Source: Flavobacteriaceae bacterium Ga0077528 (GTDB lineage Bacteria > Bacteroidota > Bacteroidia > Flavobacteriales > Flavobacteriaceae). Taken from it: a stretch of 64,000 nt of DNA. The DNA is taken from assembly GCA_001464475.1 (NCBI GenBank), contig LNDX01000001.1, positions 372,001 to 436,000 on the forward strand. Direction: 5' to 3'. Below, piece after piece: positions 36,260-45,992 of the stretch; within the stretch, counting starts at the first letter, position 1; every line of letters starts with the position of its first letter. The notes under the pieces are model-generated. The model ran no database searches, had not been told where the DNA came from, and saw nothing but the letters and a program-made list of their open reading frames with translations. The position numbers and the translations under genes are program-made.

Positions 36260-37072
36260 TTAATCTAAATTCAGAGATGATTTTATTTTTTTTACTAACT
36301 TATTTATTTTCAAAGCTGTCATTACCTTTAGTTTTTCTAAACCATTAAAGTGTTTGGAAATATATAATTCATAGCCTTTGATTAGCATTGGGTTTTTTGA
36401 TTTTGTGAAGCCTACAAAATGAATATAACTATAGTTTGGTAAAAACACTCTTAAGTGTCCTTTATTTGCAATCTTTTTACAAAAATCTACATCTTCTACG
36501 TACATGAAATAATCTTCATCAAATCCGTTTATTTCATTGTAAAGGGTTTTGGTTAGCAATAAGAAAGAGCCTCCAAGCCAATCTACATTATAACTTGATT
36601 TTGAAAAATTTCCATTAACAAATTCTTCATCTATTTGGAGAAGTTTCTTCATTAGAAACATATTGTTGAAATTAGGAAACACTCCTGCAGCAGGAATATA
36701 TTTTCTTTCCTTATTCAACATGTTTATGCCAATTACACCAATATTTGCATTGCTTTTTATGTGATTTAAAACTGGTAATAAATTGTCTAAAACAATTGTA
36801 TCATTATTAATTAATAATAAAAATTCGCCTTTAGCATATTTGACCGCTTCGTTGTTTCCTTTACCGAAACCATGATTTACTTTTGACTCAATTAATATTA
36901 CTTGAGGATAATTTTCTTTTATAAATAAACAGCTGTTATCTGAAGAATTATTATCAAGAACAATTATTTCAAATGAAATTCCTTCAAGTTTATTGTATAA
37001 CGAATCAAGGCAATCTTTAAAATAAATTTGCCCATTATAATTAACTATTATAACTGATAACTCAACTTTCAT
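36260..37072 (-). CDS. Glycosyltransferase family 2 (rhamnosyltransferase-like)
   Basis: GT-A enzyme of 270 residues: SVIIVNYNGQIYFKDCLDSL, EIIVLDNNSSDNS, GFGKGNNEAVKYAKGEFLLL with the metal-binding LINNDT (DXD-like), VDWLGGSFLLLTKTLYNEI and GFDEDYFMYVEDVDFCKKI. This is the WbbL/rhamnosyltransferase-type GT2, which suits the dTDP-rhamnose genes in the same locus. It abuts the flippase gene with no gap. Confidence 0.9.
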   Translation of the reverse strand: MKVELSVIIVNYNGQIYFKDCLDSLYNKLEGISFEIIVLDNNSSDNSCLFIKENYPQVILIESKVNHGFGKGNNEAVKYAKGEFLLLINNDTIVLDNLLPVLNHIKSNANIGVIGINMLNKERKYIPAAGVFPNFNNMFLMKKLLQIDEEFVNGNFSKSSYNVDWLGGSFLLLTKTLYNEINGFDEDYFMYVEDVDFCKKIANKGHLRVFLPNYSYIHFVGFTKSKNPMLIKGYELYISKHFNGLEKLKVMTALKINKLVKKIKSSLNLD

Positions 37073-38365
37073 TTAAAAAAAGGTAAAAAATCCTAATTTC
37101 TTTTTAATGTAAATATTACAAATTAGATTCATTAAGACGGTTGAACAAGTACTTGCTATTGCGGCTCCTACTATATTATACTTTGGTATTAAAATGTAGC
37201 AAAGTAGAATATTTATTACTAAACAAATCAAATTTATTCTTAAAAGTGTGTTTTGATTGTTTGACATGTTCAAAATTTGATCAACGTTTCCTGATATCGC
37301 ACTAAAAAACGATGATAAAATTATTATTGTCAAAACGGTTGATCCTTCTTGATAATTACTTCCTAAAATTGCCAATAAATCTTTGTTGAAAACTAATAAA
37401 AATAAAACTATTGGTAACGTTATAATTGCTGTAAAGTATGTTGATTGATGAATTATTTTTTTAAGTTCAGCTATTTTATTTTTGTGATAAAGTTCGGCAA
37501 TCTTTGGACCAATAATTAAATTTACAGAAGCTAGGACAAGTAAAACTAAAAGTCCAATTTTATATGAAGCATTATAAATTCCAACACTTTTTGATGTTGA
37601 CATTATTCCTAACATAAAAACATTTGTTGTATTCAATAGAAGTAATAATAAACCACTAGACATCATTGGTAAAGCGTTTTTCATAATCTCTTTATATGAA
37701 ATAACATTGTTTATAATTTTAAATGGCTTGTATATGTATATAATTTCTATTAAAAAAGTCATTAAAAAAGACAAGCCATAGAGTAATGTAACATTTAAAT
37801 TTTGTATTAGAACTTTTTTACAAATTATTACTGATAGGATGAAAAACATATTGGGTAAAACAAACATAAATAACCCAAAGCTGATGAATTTTTTTCTGGC
37901 AACAAAAAAGTATAGTATAATTTCATGAAGCAAAAAAGGCAACAAAAAGAGAGCAATATTTTTGAAATCATGTTGTAAAATTTCCTTTGAAAATATGTTT
38001 ATAGCTATAAATTTTGAAAATAAATAAATTACAATAATTGGAATTATTGAAGTAAACAAGATTAGCTTTATGGCTTTGAATAAAATATTTAATTGAGCCG
38101 AATAATCATCTGGATTAGTAGTAGCAACATTTATGATTAATACATTTTGAATACCAAGTGTAAAAATCATGGTTAATACTAAAATCGTTGATTGAACAAG
38201 CGAAAAATTTCCATAAGTATCTACATTATAAGCATTAGAAACTAAATCTATAATGTAAAAACTTAACCCCATACCCAACATTCTAAACAAAAAAGAAATA
38301 CCTCCTTTTCCCAAAAGGTATTTTAAATTTGAAGTATCTAATGGAAGTAGTGTTTTAATATTCAA
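37073..38365 (-). CDS. wzx: Oligosaccharide flippase (Wzx family)
   Basis: Polytopic membrane protein of 430 residues with 12-14 helices. The N-terminus GGISFLFRMLGMGLSFYIID and the GIYNASYKIGLLVLLVL segment resemble RfbX/Wzx proteins. It should flip the undecaprenyl-linked repeat unit for this locus. It is followed by a GT2 gene without a gap and preceded by a GT4 gene 3 bp away, so it sits inside an operon. Confidence 0.85.
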   Translation of the reverse strand: MNIKTLLPLDTSNLKYLLGKGGISFLFRMLGMGLSFYIIDLVSNAYNVDTYGNFSLVQSTILVLTMIFTLGIQNVLIINVATTNPDDYSAQLNILFKAIKLILFTSIIPIIVIYLFSKFIAINIFSKEILQHDFKNIALFLLPFLLHEIILYFFVARKKFISFGLFMFVLPNMFFILSVIICKKVLIQNLNVTLLYGLSFLMTFLIEIIYIYKPFKIINNVISYKEIMKNALPMMSSGLLLLLLNTTNVFMLGIMSTSKSVGIYNASYKIGLLVLLVLASVNLIIGPKIAELYHKNKIAELKKIIHQSTYFTAIITLPIVLFLLVFNKDLLAILGSNYQEGSTVLTIIILSSFFSAISGNVDQILNMSNNQNTLLRINLICLVINILLCYILIPKYNIVGAAIASTCSTVLMNLICNIYIKKKLGFFTFF

Positions 38366-38367
38366 GT

Positions 38368-39522
38368 CTAGGATTTGTTATTATTACTAATTTTGGAAAT
38401 TATTTCGGCCACTTCATTAGCCCAATTTTCCCAATTTAATTTATTTAAATACAACGCTCTTGATGATTTACTTAAAGCTTTGTACTTTTCTTTATCTTCA
38501 ATTAACTGAACTATTGTATTGTAATATTCTTTTGGGCTTGCATTAACATCTAAACAATAACCATTAATACCATCATAAACAGCATTAGGAATCCCTCCAG
38601 TGTTTGTTGTTATGCTTGGAATTCCATAGGCACTTGCTTCGCAAAAAACTATGCCAAAACATTCTGCTTTACTTGGTAAAAACAAAAAGTGTGTTTGTGA
38701 AAGTATGGTATTAAAAGTAGCAAAATCTTCTTTATTATTTTTATTCAAAAAAGGGTAAACCGTCATTTTAGGATGTGAAACCGGTGGAATACAACCACAA
38801 ACAATTAGGTTTATATCGTATCCATTTTCTACTAACATTTCAAAGGTTTTAAATACTACATCACCTCCTTTTCTTAACCATTCGACTCCTAAAAAAAGTA
38901 ATGTTATTGGTATTCTATTAGAAATTTCTTTTTCTAAATATACAATATCTTCATTATTTATATTGGCACCAAATGGAATAACGCTTACATTTTGTTCATC
39001 AACACCATAATTTTGAACAATATAATTTGCTGCCCATTTTGAAGGATAAATAAAATAATCTGATTTATCAATTGCTTTTTGTTCTATATAATTAGACTCT
39101 TTACTAGAAAATTTAAATAAATTAGAAAAAACATCATAATAACCATTTAATTGTCCAAAGGAAGAATCTGAAAGATAAATAATTTTTGCATTAGTTTTTA
39201 AAAATGCTACTTCTGAAGAAGATGCAGGAGCAAAAATTATATCGTATTTTTTTTTATTAATTCTCTTATTGATGGTTAATGATAAAAGGTAACTTCTAAC
39301 GATGGAGTTATTGTGATTATAACCTTTATTAAATAAAAAACGAGAAATTTTATTTACAATTCCTATTGATTTTAATAAAAAACCATCGATTGGACCAATA
39401 GCATCAACGGTTACAAAATTATTTTTCAACGAGTTATACATACAATAATGAATTCCTGACCATGATCTTTTATCATTTGGATCTGTAGAAGTTAGAAAAG
39501 CTATTGTAAGATTTGATTTCAC
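38368..39522 (-). CDS. Glycosyltransferase family 4
   Basis: GT-B enzyme of 384 residues. The beginning (LTIAFLTSTDPNDKRSWSGI) is typical of the Bacteroidetes GT4 type; the donor domain holds PITLLFLGVEWLRKGGDVVF, FLPSKAECFGIVFCEASAYG (EX7E) and PSITTNTGGIPNAVYDGING. Sugar unknown. Follows the methyltransferase gene by 12 bp. Confidence 0.88.
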   Translation of the reverse strand: MKSNLTIAFLTSTDPNDKRSWSGIHYCMYNSLKNNFVTVDAIGPIDGFLLKSIGIVNKISRFLFNKGYNHNNSIVRSYLLSLTINKRINKKKYDIIFAPASSSEVAFLKTNAKIIYLSDSSFGQLNGYYDVFSNLFKFSSKESNYIEQKAIDKSDYFIYPSKWAANYIVQNYGVDEQNVSVIPFGANINNEDIVYLEKEISNRIPITLLFLGVEWLRKGGDVVFKTFEMLVENGYDINLIVCGCIPPVSHPKMTVYPFLNKNNKEDFATFNTILSQTHFLFLPSKAECFGIVFCEASAYGIPSITTNTGGIPNAVYDGINGYCLDVNASPKEYYNTIVQLIEDKEKYKALSKSSRALYLNKLNWENWANEVAEIISKISNNNKS

Positions 39523-39534
39523 TACTGTTTGATA

Positions 39535-40197
39535 TTACTTTTTCAATCCTTTGTAAAGATATTGAACTGTAAAGAACTCTTCAAAAGTACCAAAAGTTAC
39601 TTTGTTGATAAATTTTGTAAGCGATTTGCCTTTATATATGTTTAAAGAACTGATTATTTGTTTTGTAACTAATCCTGAAGATTCAAGTAGAGCAATAATA
39701 TTTTTTTTACAATAAAATCGATAATGAGTATAGTCTAAAATTCCGCTTTCTTCATATTTAAAATCTCCTTTTAAAAAGACTTGTTTAAAAACACTATAAT
39801 GTCTAACATTTGGCATACTTACCAAGATTTCTCCGTTAGGTTTTACTGTTTTATATATTTTTTCTAACGCAATTTTAGGCTCTATTAAATGTTCTAATAC
39901 ATCGGCAAGGATAACAATATCAAAATAATTATCATATTTAGAAACGTCTAACGACTCGATATTTCCAAAAATAAATGTGTCTAAAGGTAGGTATTTTTCT
40001 TTGTTTTTTGTGTCTTCAAATATATCAATACCAACAACTTCTTGTGCAATATTGCTCGTTTTTAAGTGATATAAAGTTGCACCATAAGCCGCGCCTATTT
40101 CTAAAACTTTCAATCCCTTTTTACTTTCATCTATTAAACTGATTAAATCATGTCTAACATTTGAATAATAATCGCTGTCTTTTTTTTCGTAGTTCAT
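39535..40197 (-). CDS. SAM-dependent methyltransferase (class I)
   Basis: Two hundred twenty residues with a Rossmann-type methyltransferase core: motif I VLEIGAAYGATLYHLK (about 31-46), the EVVGIDIFED region, VILADVLEHLIEPKIAL and PNGEILVSMPNVRHY. A C-terminal helical part follows. In this locus it probably methylates a sugar or an end group of the chain, which can also stop elongation. The acceptor is not known. Confidence 0.85.
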   Translation of the reverse strand: MNYEKKDSDYYSNVRHDLISLIDESKKGLKVLEIGAAYGATLYHLKTSNIAQEVVGIDIFEDTKNKEKYLPLDTFIFGNIESLDVSKYDNYFDIVILADVLEHLIEPKIALEKIYKTVKPNGEILVSMPNVRHYSVFKQVFLKGDFKYEESGILDYTHYRFYCKKNIIALLESSGLVTKQIISSLNIYKGKSLTKFINKVTFGTFEEFFTVQYLYKGLKK

Positions 40198-40320
40198 GGT
40201 TTTTATTCTTTTTATTTAAATACAACTTGTTGTAGTATAGTATATTTAATTATTTTATTCTATCTTACTTTTTTTGATTAATCAAATTGAAAAAAATATT
40301 AAAAACACTTTTTAAAAAAA

Positions 40321-42813
40321 TCAATTAATCACGATTGTTTTATCGGTTGTAGAAAATAATTGTTCTTTATTATTGTTAACGATTAAAATACCAACACTAT
40401 ATTTTCCTTTTGGTAAATCTTTAAACTTTATTATAGCAGAAAAACCAGCGTTATCATAATTTTTTCCATCAACATTTTTAAAATGTGACGTTACATCTTT
40501 TCTAAGTATTGCATTTGTTTCAATTTGATATATGTTTTTACCATTTTGAAGAGTTAAATAAACTATATTATTACTTGAACCAATATTTTTTATTGCTGCC
40601 CATCCATCAATATAACAATCCGAAACGCTGTTATTAGTTTTTTCAATATTAAATATTACGCTAGAATTGATTGGCGGTAATTTTTTAATGATTTGTGGTT
40701 TGGTTTCCTTTCTTATTACTAAAGTAGGTTGGTTTAATGATTGATAACTAATTACACCATTTTTGTTCTTTATCCCAATTGCTATTTCATAATTACCTAG
40801 TTCTGCAAATTCAGTAAAACAATTCACAGAAAAACCTGTGTTTTCAAGACTTTTATTATTAAAATGAGTAATTAAATCAGGTCTTTTTATAAGTTTTGTT
40901 TTAACTAGATAAGTTTTTTTATCACCAATCAAAGCAACAAATATTGAGTCTTTTTCACTATGACCATTTTTTAAAAATCCCCATCCTTGAAGTTGTAATA
41001 CATTATTACTAAATACATTTTTATCAACATTACAATTTATGGTTTTTGAGTTTAAATTTGGTCTGCTAATTTCATTAAGCTTTAAATCTGCTTTAATTTT
41101 ATTAAATATTGAATCCGTCTTTTTATTGTCTATATCTGTTTGCTCAAGTTGGTTTTTAATCTTTGTTTTTTTGCTATATAAAACATAATAACCGTCTAAC
41201 ATTTTTACTTCTACTTTTTCTTTAAAAATAATTGAATTAAAAAAATCTAAATTTTGAGGTGTTGTAATAAAAATATCATCCTCTGAAACCTCTCCTTCTG
41301 TAATTTTAAGGTTTAATGAATCCGTAAATTTTTGATTAATTGCCGTAGATTCTCTTGCCACATATCCACAAGTAATTGGCAAATTATTTTTAAGAGCCAT
41401 AAAGCATAAATCTTGATAATCGGATTTATACAATAAATTATTATTAAAAGGAACGTAGGTAATGATTTTTTTAAAATTCGATGTTAAATCTACCCACTTG
41501 TCCTCTTGAAGTTTCTCATTAGCATATTCCCCAATTTGAAGATTACGTGGTTTTATCATTTGTGAAATATCATAAAACTGAATAATCATAATAAGAAATA
41601 AAAAACTAGCTTTTATTAATTTTGAAAAATTACTTTTAATGACTATAATTAGTGAGAAAATAATTATTGCATAGTATAAAACCCAAATAAACCTTCCAGA
41701 AGCCCTGAAAATCGAACCGATTTTATACAATATAGAAGGAAGATAATAGGTGAATAAAACTTCTTTGTTGAAACTAACTGTATTTGTTGTTGCAAATAAT
41801 GTGAAGAAAATCACTAATATAAAAAATGGTAAGAAAATTTTTCCGAAATTGAATTTCTTAAAATTCCATAAAAAAAACATAATTGATATAATAAAAAGTA
41901 AAATCAAGCCTAACCCTAAATAAGCAAAGCCCTCATATTGTTGAGTACTTACTTTCTCTTGTTGAGGTAAAATATTTGAAAATGTTTCAGGGTTATAAAA
42001 TGAATTTAAATTAAAGCCATATAGTCCATAACTATTTGTTACTTCCATATTTACATCATTATTAAAAGAAATCATTCCTGTTATAAACCATAAAAATAAA
42101 ACAGAAACAATGTTTAATAACAAATAGAATGAAAACTCTTTAATTGAAATTAATTTATTAAAAAAATAATATTTGGCCAATAAAATAATTGAGAAAAACA
42201 AAACAATGAATAACATGTATGGATTAATCACCGCAGATAAAACAACTAAAATAAATTGTTTTCTAAGAATACTTTTAAATGTAAAAATGTTGGCATTTAT
42301 TAAGTAAAAATAAATTGAACCTAAAATAAGCCAATGTGAACATAAAGCAGGGTGCATTCCTCTGTACAACAAAACAGGATTAAAGGCAACTAATAAAGCA
42401 GCTATTATAGCAACAATGTCTGAAGCATTATATAGTTTAGCAATTTTAATTGTAAAAAAACCTGTCAATAAATGACATATAAACAACCACAACCCTAAAT
42501 ATTGAAATGTTTCAGGCAACAAAAACGAAATCGATTTAAAAATTATTGCCATTAATGGAATAGAATCTGTATAACCTACAGTTGTCCCAGCTGGATAATT
42601 AAAATTATTCACTTGACCTAATGGAAAAGTCCATGGCTCTTCTCTAAAATATGCCCATCCCAAATAGTGTTGACCCCAATCTTGATAAGCAGACATAATC
42701 CAATTTGTACTGCCTGGAAGTATTACTCCTAAACCATAATTAATTTGAAACATTATAGTTAATATGGACAATGCAATAAAATAAATTTTGTTTTTAATAA
42801 TAAATTGTGTCAT
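40321..42813 (-). CDS. Large membrane protein (DUF6311-like) with two C-terminal GW-RPDV domains
   Basis: Eight hundred thirty residues. The N-terminal ~430 form about 11-12 helices beginning IYFIALSILTIMFQINYGLG, then WIMSAYQDWGQHYLGWAYFR and FPLGQVNNFNYPAGTTVGYT, features I recall for DUF6311, a presumed GT-C-like or sugar-transfer membrane family. A soluble periplasmic region follows (about 430-590). Two tandem homologous domains end it: 592-702 (LQGWGFLKNG, KRPDLITHF, TGFSVN) and 717-830 (IDGWAAIKNI, RKDVTSHF, AGFSAI). The same domain ends the OstA-like protein two genes on. A role in transferring or recognising sugars is inferred. Confidence 0.75.
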   Translation of the reverse strand: MTQFIIKNKIYFIALSILTIMFQINYGLGVILPGSTNWIMSAYQDWGQHYLGWAYFREEPWTFPLGQVNNFNYPAGTTVGYTDSIPLMAIIFKSISFLLPETFQYLGLWLFICHLLTGFFTIKIAKLYNASDIVAIIAALLVAFNPVLLYRGMHPALCSHWLILGSIYFYLINANIFTFKSILRKQFILVVLSAVINPYMLFIVLFFSIILLAKYYFFNKLISIKEFSFYLLLNIVSVLFLWFITGMISFNNDVNMEVTNSYGLYGFNLNSFYNPETFSNILPQQEKVSTQQYEGFAYLGLGLILLFIISIMFFLWNFKKFNFGKIFLPFFILVIFFTLFATTNTVSFNKEVLFTYYLPSILYKIGSIFRASGRFIWVLYYAIIIFSLIIVIKSNFSKLIKASFLFLIMIIQFYDISQMIKPRNLQIGEYANEKLQEDKWVDLTSNFKKIITYVPFNNNLLYKSDYQDLCFMALKNNLPITCGYVARESTAINQKFTDSLNLKITEGEVSEDDIFITTPQNLDFFNSIIFKEKVEVKMLDGYYVLYSKKTKIKNQLEQTDIDNKKTDSIFNKIKADLKLNEISRPNLNSKTINCNVDKNVFSNNVLQLQGWGFLKNGHSEKDSIFVALIGDKKTYLVKTKLIKRPDLITHFNNKSLENTGFSVNCFTEFAELGNYEIAIGIKNKNGVISYQSLNQPTLVIRKETKPQIIKKLPPINSSVIFNIEKTNNSVSDCYIDGWAAIKNIGSSNNIVYLTLQNGKNIYQIETNAILRKDVTSHFKNVDGKNYDNAGFSAIIKFKDLPKGKYSVGILIVNNNKEQLFSTTDKTIVIN

Positions 42814-42918
42814 TTGTTTTGGTATTTGTTGAAGAACTCTTTTTATATAAACTCAATATATGGGCAAACTTATTTAATTAAATTTGTTTTTGTACACTGT
42901 TTCGAAATTTTATCTTAA

Positions 42919-43875
42919 CTATTCAATGTTTTCTATAAAATCTAAATAAGTTTTTGGGTTTGGTGCATTAATGTTTTTTCTAGAACTTAATTGCAATAGT
43001 AATACAATTAATGTTACTGAAAAAAGCTGTAAAATAATTCCTGATATGATTAAAATTAAGCTTGAAGCCCAACCTGGAATTGCGTTATTAGTGAACATCT
43101 TTTGATAAAAAATATACATTACCGAGATAAAACATAATCCAATTCCATATAAAGAATATCTTAAAATTCTTAACGACAAAAAATCAAAATAAACAGCAAT
43201 AGAACTTAATCCATGGATAATTAAGTTATTAAAATTCATTTTTGAAACTCCATGATATCGTTTCCCTCTGTCTAACAAAACTTTATCAAAGGGTATTTTT
43301 GATTGAATAATTCCTCCTGAATAGTGATTCCAAATATTGTTTTGATGTACAACTTTACCTATGAGTTTTTTAGGAATTACACTGAAATTTCCAAAATTTA
43401 TTTTTTGTCCTGTTAAAAAATAAAATAAGTATTTATAAAAAAAATACCCTGTTTTAAATAGTATTGATTCTTGTCTTTTTTTTCTTTGTGCAAAAATAAT
43501 TTTCTTTGAGCCCTCTTTAGTTGCTTTTTCTAGTAACAAAATTATGTCTTCAGGCTTATCTTCGCCATCACAATCCATTACAACAACATAATCATAATCA
43601 TCTTTTTCATTATAAATATATTGTAGTCCAACGGCAATAGCTCGTTGATGACCAATATTTACTTTTAGGTTTAAAATGGTTGTGTCAATAAAATTATTTT
43701 TTAATTCAATTTTATTTTCTTCTGTTGAGCCATCATTAACAACAATTATTGAGAAGTTAATGTTTGAATTATTAACCTGTATTTTCTCCATTTGAGTTAT
43801 CAAAACATGTAAACTCTCCCAATCATTAAAGACAGGTGTCAAACAATATATTTTCTTTGGTTTATCTATTTCCAA
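42919..43875 (-). CDS. Glycosyltransferase family 2 (DPM1/GtrB-like)
   Basis: GT-A enzyme of 318 residues with a cytoplasmic catalytic domain (KIYCLTPVFNDWESLHVLIT, VVNDGSTEEN, GHQRAIAVGLQYI, VVMDCDGEDKPEDI with the DXD) and two C-terminal transmembrane helices. This layout matches polyisoprenol-phosphate sugar transferases (GtrB, ArnC-like). Such an enzyme would make a lipid-linked sugar for use by a GT-C enzyme on the periplasmic side; the neighbouring 830-residue membrane protein is a candidate partner. Confidence 0.86.
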   Translation of the reverse strand: MEIDKPKKIYCLTPVFNDWESLHVLITQMEKIQVNNSNINFSIIVVNDGSTEENKIELKNNFIDTTILNLKVNIGHQRAIAVGLQYIYNEKDDYDYVVVMDCDGEDKPEDIILLLEKATKEGSKKIIFAQRKKRQESILFKTGYFFYKYLFYFLTGQKINFGNFSVIPKKLIGKVVHQNNIWNHYSGGIIQSKIPFDKVLLDRGKRYHGVSKMNFNNLIIHGLSSIAVYFDFLSLRILRYSLYGIGLCFISVMYIFYQKMFTNNAIPGWASSLILIISGIILQLFSVTLIVLLLQLSSRKNINAPNPKTYLDFIENIE

Positions 43876-43954
43876 TTTTTATTCTTTCAATGCTGTTTAT
43901 ATCCTCAGGGTAAATTTGTGAGATAAAACTACTTTTCAAATGTAATATAAATAA

Positions 43955-45934
43955 TTATTTAATATCTATTTTTTTATCTGTTAAAAGTAATCCTTCTTTG
44001 TTTGTTTCTTCATTTTTGAGATACACTGCCAATTGATAAGTGCCTTTTTTTAATTTAGAACTATCAATGGTTGCGTTAAAACCACATTCATCATTATTAT
44101 AATCTAGTTTAAAAGCCGCAATTACATCTGGTCTAGTTATTTTTTGAACATTAAGTTTTGTTGTCTTTCCGTCTTTTAATAATACTATTATAATCCTTGT
44201 TTTACTCGGAGATTGATTACTAAAAAAAGCCCATCCTGAAGCTTTAATTAAATTAATATTATTTTCAAATGCATCTATGTTACTAATAAAACTTTGTCCA
44301 ACTAACGTTTCATTAGGTTTGATTTTTGAAATTATTTGATTGATGTCAGCTGCTTCTTGTTTGTTTTTTTGTTCTTCAAAATTTGCCCTACTCTCTTCAA
44401 CAATCTTTTTATCCAATTCTACCTCGTCTTCTGGAAAAATATCTTCTTTTGTTTTTATTCGTTCGTCGCCTCGCCATACAAAACCTCGAAGTTTTCTGGC
44501 GTTTTCGGGTAAATCTTTTTCTGGATAAATATCACCATCTACATTATTGAAAAAAGTAATTGTTTCTACTTTACTTTTATCATCCATTATCATATTAATC
44601 TTGCTACTAACATTTTTATTGATACCTATAAGTTCGTTTTTGTCATTTCGCATGTAATAAACAACCTCTGTATTCTTAATTACATCGACTTCATGAAGTT
44701 TGTTTTCTAGAAATTTTCCGTAAAGATTTAAACCTTTTATCTGATTAAAACCATCACCAATAGTATCTTTTGAAATAATAAAAGTATTGTTTAACACTTT
44801 AAGCGAATCTAATTTTTCTGTTTTATTGTCACCTATCAAATGCATTACATCACCTGTAAGTTGGTTTTCAAAATTCCAAAGAATTGGTTTTCCAATAAGT
44901 TGTGTTAAAGCTCTCTTTTGATCGGAATGAATAGAATCACATTTACCGCTTAAATCTGTTTTGAAAAATCTAACGTTTTTTTGTCCTCTCACAATTCGTT
45001 CGCCTGTTTTCCCGGTTAAATACAACTTTTTAGCGTGAACAAACATAGAATCGTTTTCAACCTTATAGCGTATTGAAGCGTGCTTAGTCATGTAAACAGA
45101 ATCCTTTTGTTTAAAAACTTCGCCATAATGGCCTTTGATGATGGCTTTATTAATGGAATCTGTAATTTTTACATTATTAGTTCCTGAGGCATATTCGATT
45201 TTTCTATCATAATATAAACTGTCGCCTTCTATTAATCGGTCTTTATATTTTATATAAGATTTTTGGAGAAAATGTCCTGTATTGTTCTTACTGTTATAAT
45301 GTCCGTTTTCTGTATAAATAAAGGTTTCTTTACTTACAATAGTTGATGGTCCTTTTAAATCAGAATTCCCTTGAGTTGTTTTGTAATCTAAATGATTTGT
45401 CTTTATAGTATATTCTGGGTTTTTTAACTCAACAGCAGATAAGAATTGGTATTTTTTTTCCTTTAAATAATAACGTCCTGCTTTACTTTTTAAAGTGTTG
45501 TTTTTATTTACAATGGTTCCGTTTGAATTAAAATAAGCTTCTTGAGTGTTTCGGTCAAAATGAATAGTATCGGTTGTCATTGTTGACTCTGGTGAAGTCA
45601 TAACCACATTTCCTGCCGCAAATGCTTTTTTGATATTTCCATTATACTCGGCATATTTACTGTTTAAATAAAGTGTGTCGCCTTGTACCATTTGAACATC
45701 TCCAAATGCTTTTATGTAGTTTTCTTTCTGATAGTAATAGGCTTTGTTGCAAGTCATTGTTGCTCCATCATGACTAAGTCTCACATTACCTGTTAAAAGT
45801 ACAGCGTCTGGAACTTCAAATTGATTAATGTCTGAGTAATCAGTATGCTCAATAACAATTGTTTTTGCTTTTTGGGCAAATACAAATGCAATGTTCATCA
45901 TTAGAAAACTCAGTATAAATATCGTCTTTTTCAA
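43955..45934 (-). CDS. OstA-like (LptD/LptA-type) protein with C-terminal GW-RPDV domain
   Basis: Exported protein of 659 residues; signal peptide MKKTIFILSFLMMNIAFVFA (cleavage near Ala20). The body contains repeated OstA/LptA-like beta-jellyroll turns (PDAVLLTGNVRLSHDGATMT, GDVQMVQGDTLYLNSKYAEY, IIKGHYGEVFKQKDSVYMTK). An acidic linker follows (EDIFPEDEVELDKK, about 500-525). Residues 542-659 are an extra domain (SGWAFFSNQ, TRPDVIAAF, CGFNATI) shared with the membrane protein two genes downstream. OstA-like proteins of Bacteroidetes are thought to take part in LPS transport. The extra domain is the odd feature. Confidence 0.83.
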   Translation of the reverse strand: MKKTIFILSFLMMNIAFVFAQKAKTIVIEHTDYSDINQFEVPDAVLLTGNVRLSHDGATMTCNKAYYYQKENYIKAFGDVQMVQGDTLYLNSKYAEYNGNIKKAFAAGNVVMTSPESTMTTDTIHFDRNTQEAYFNSNGTIVNKNNTLKSKAGRYYLKEKKYQFLSAVELKNPEYTIKTNHLDYKTTQGNSDLKGPSTIVSKETFIYTENGHYNSKNNTGHFLQKSYIKYKDRLIEGDSLYYDRKIEYASGTNNVKITDSINKAIIKGHYGEVFKQKDSVYMTKHASIRYKVENDSMFVHAKKLYLTGKTGERIVRGQKNVRFFKTDLSGKCDSIHSDQKRALTQLIGKPILWNFENQLTGDVMHLIGDNKTEKLDSLKVLNNTFIISKDTIGDGFNQIKGLNLYGKFLENKLHEVDVIKNTEVVYYMRNDKNELIGINKNVSSKINMIMDDKSKVETITFFNNVDGDIYPEKDLPENARKLRGFVWRGDERIKTKEDIFPEDEVELDKKIVEESRANFEEQKNKQEAADINQIISKIKPNETLVGQSFISNIDAFENNINLIKASGWAFFSNQSPSKTRIIIVLLKDGKTTKLNVQKITRPDVIAAFKLDYNNDECGFNATIDSSKLKKGTYQLAVYLKNEETNKEGLLLTDKKIDIK

Positions 45935-45992
45935 AAGTACTGTTTTGTTGGTAAAATTATATTTTATGAATTGATAAACTCCTAAATAAAAT

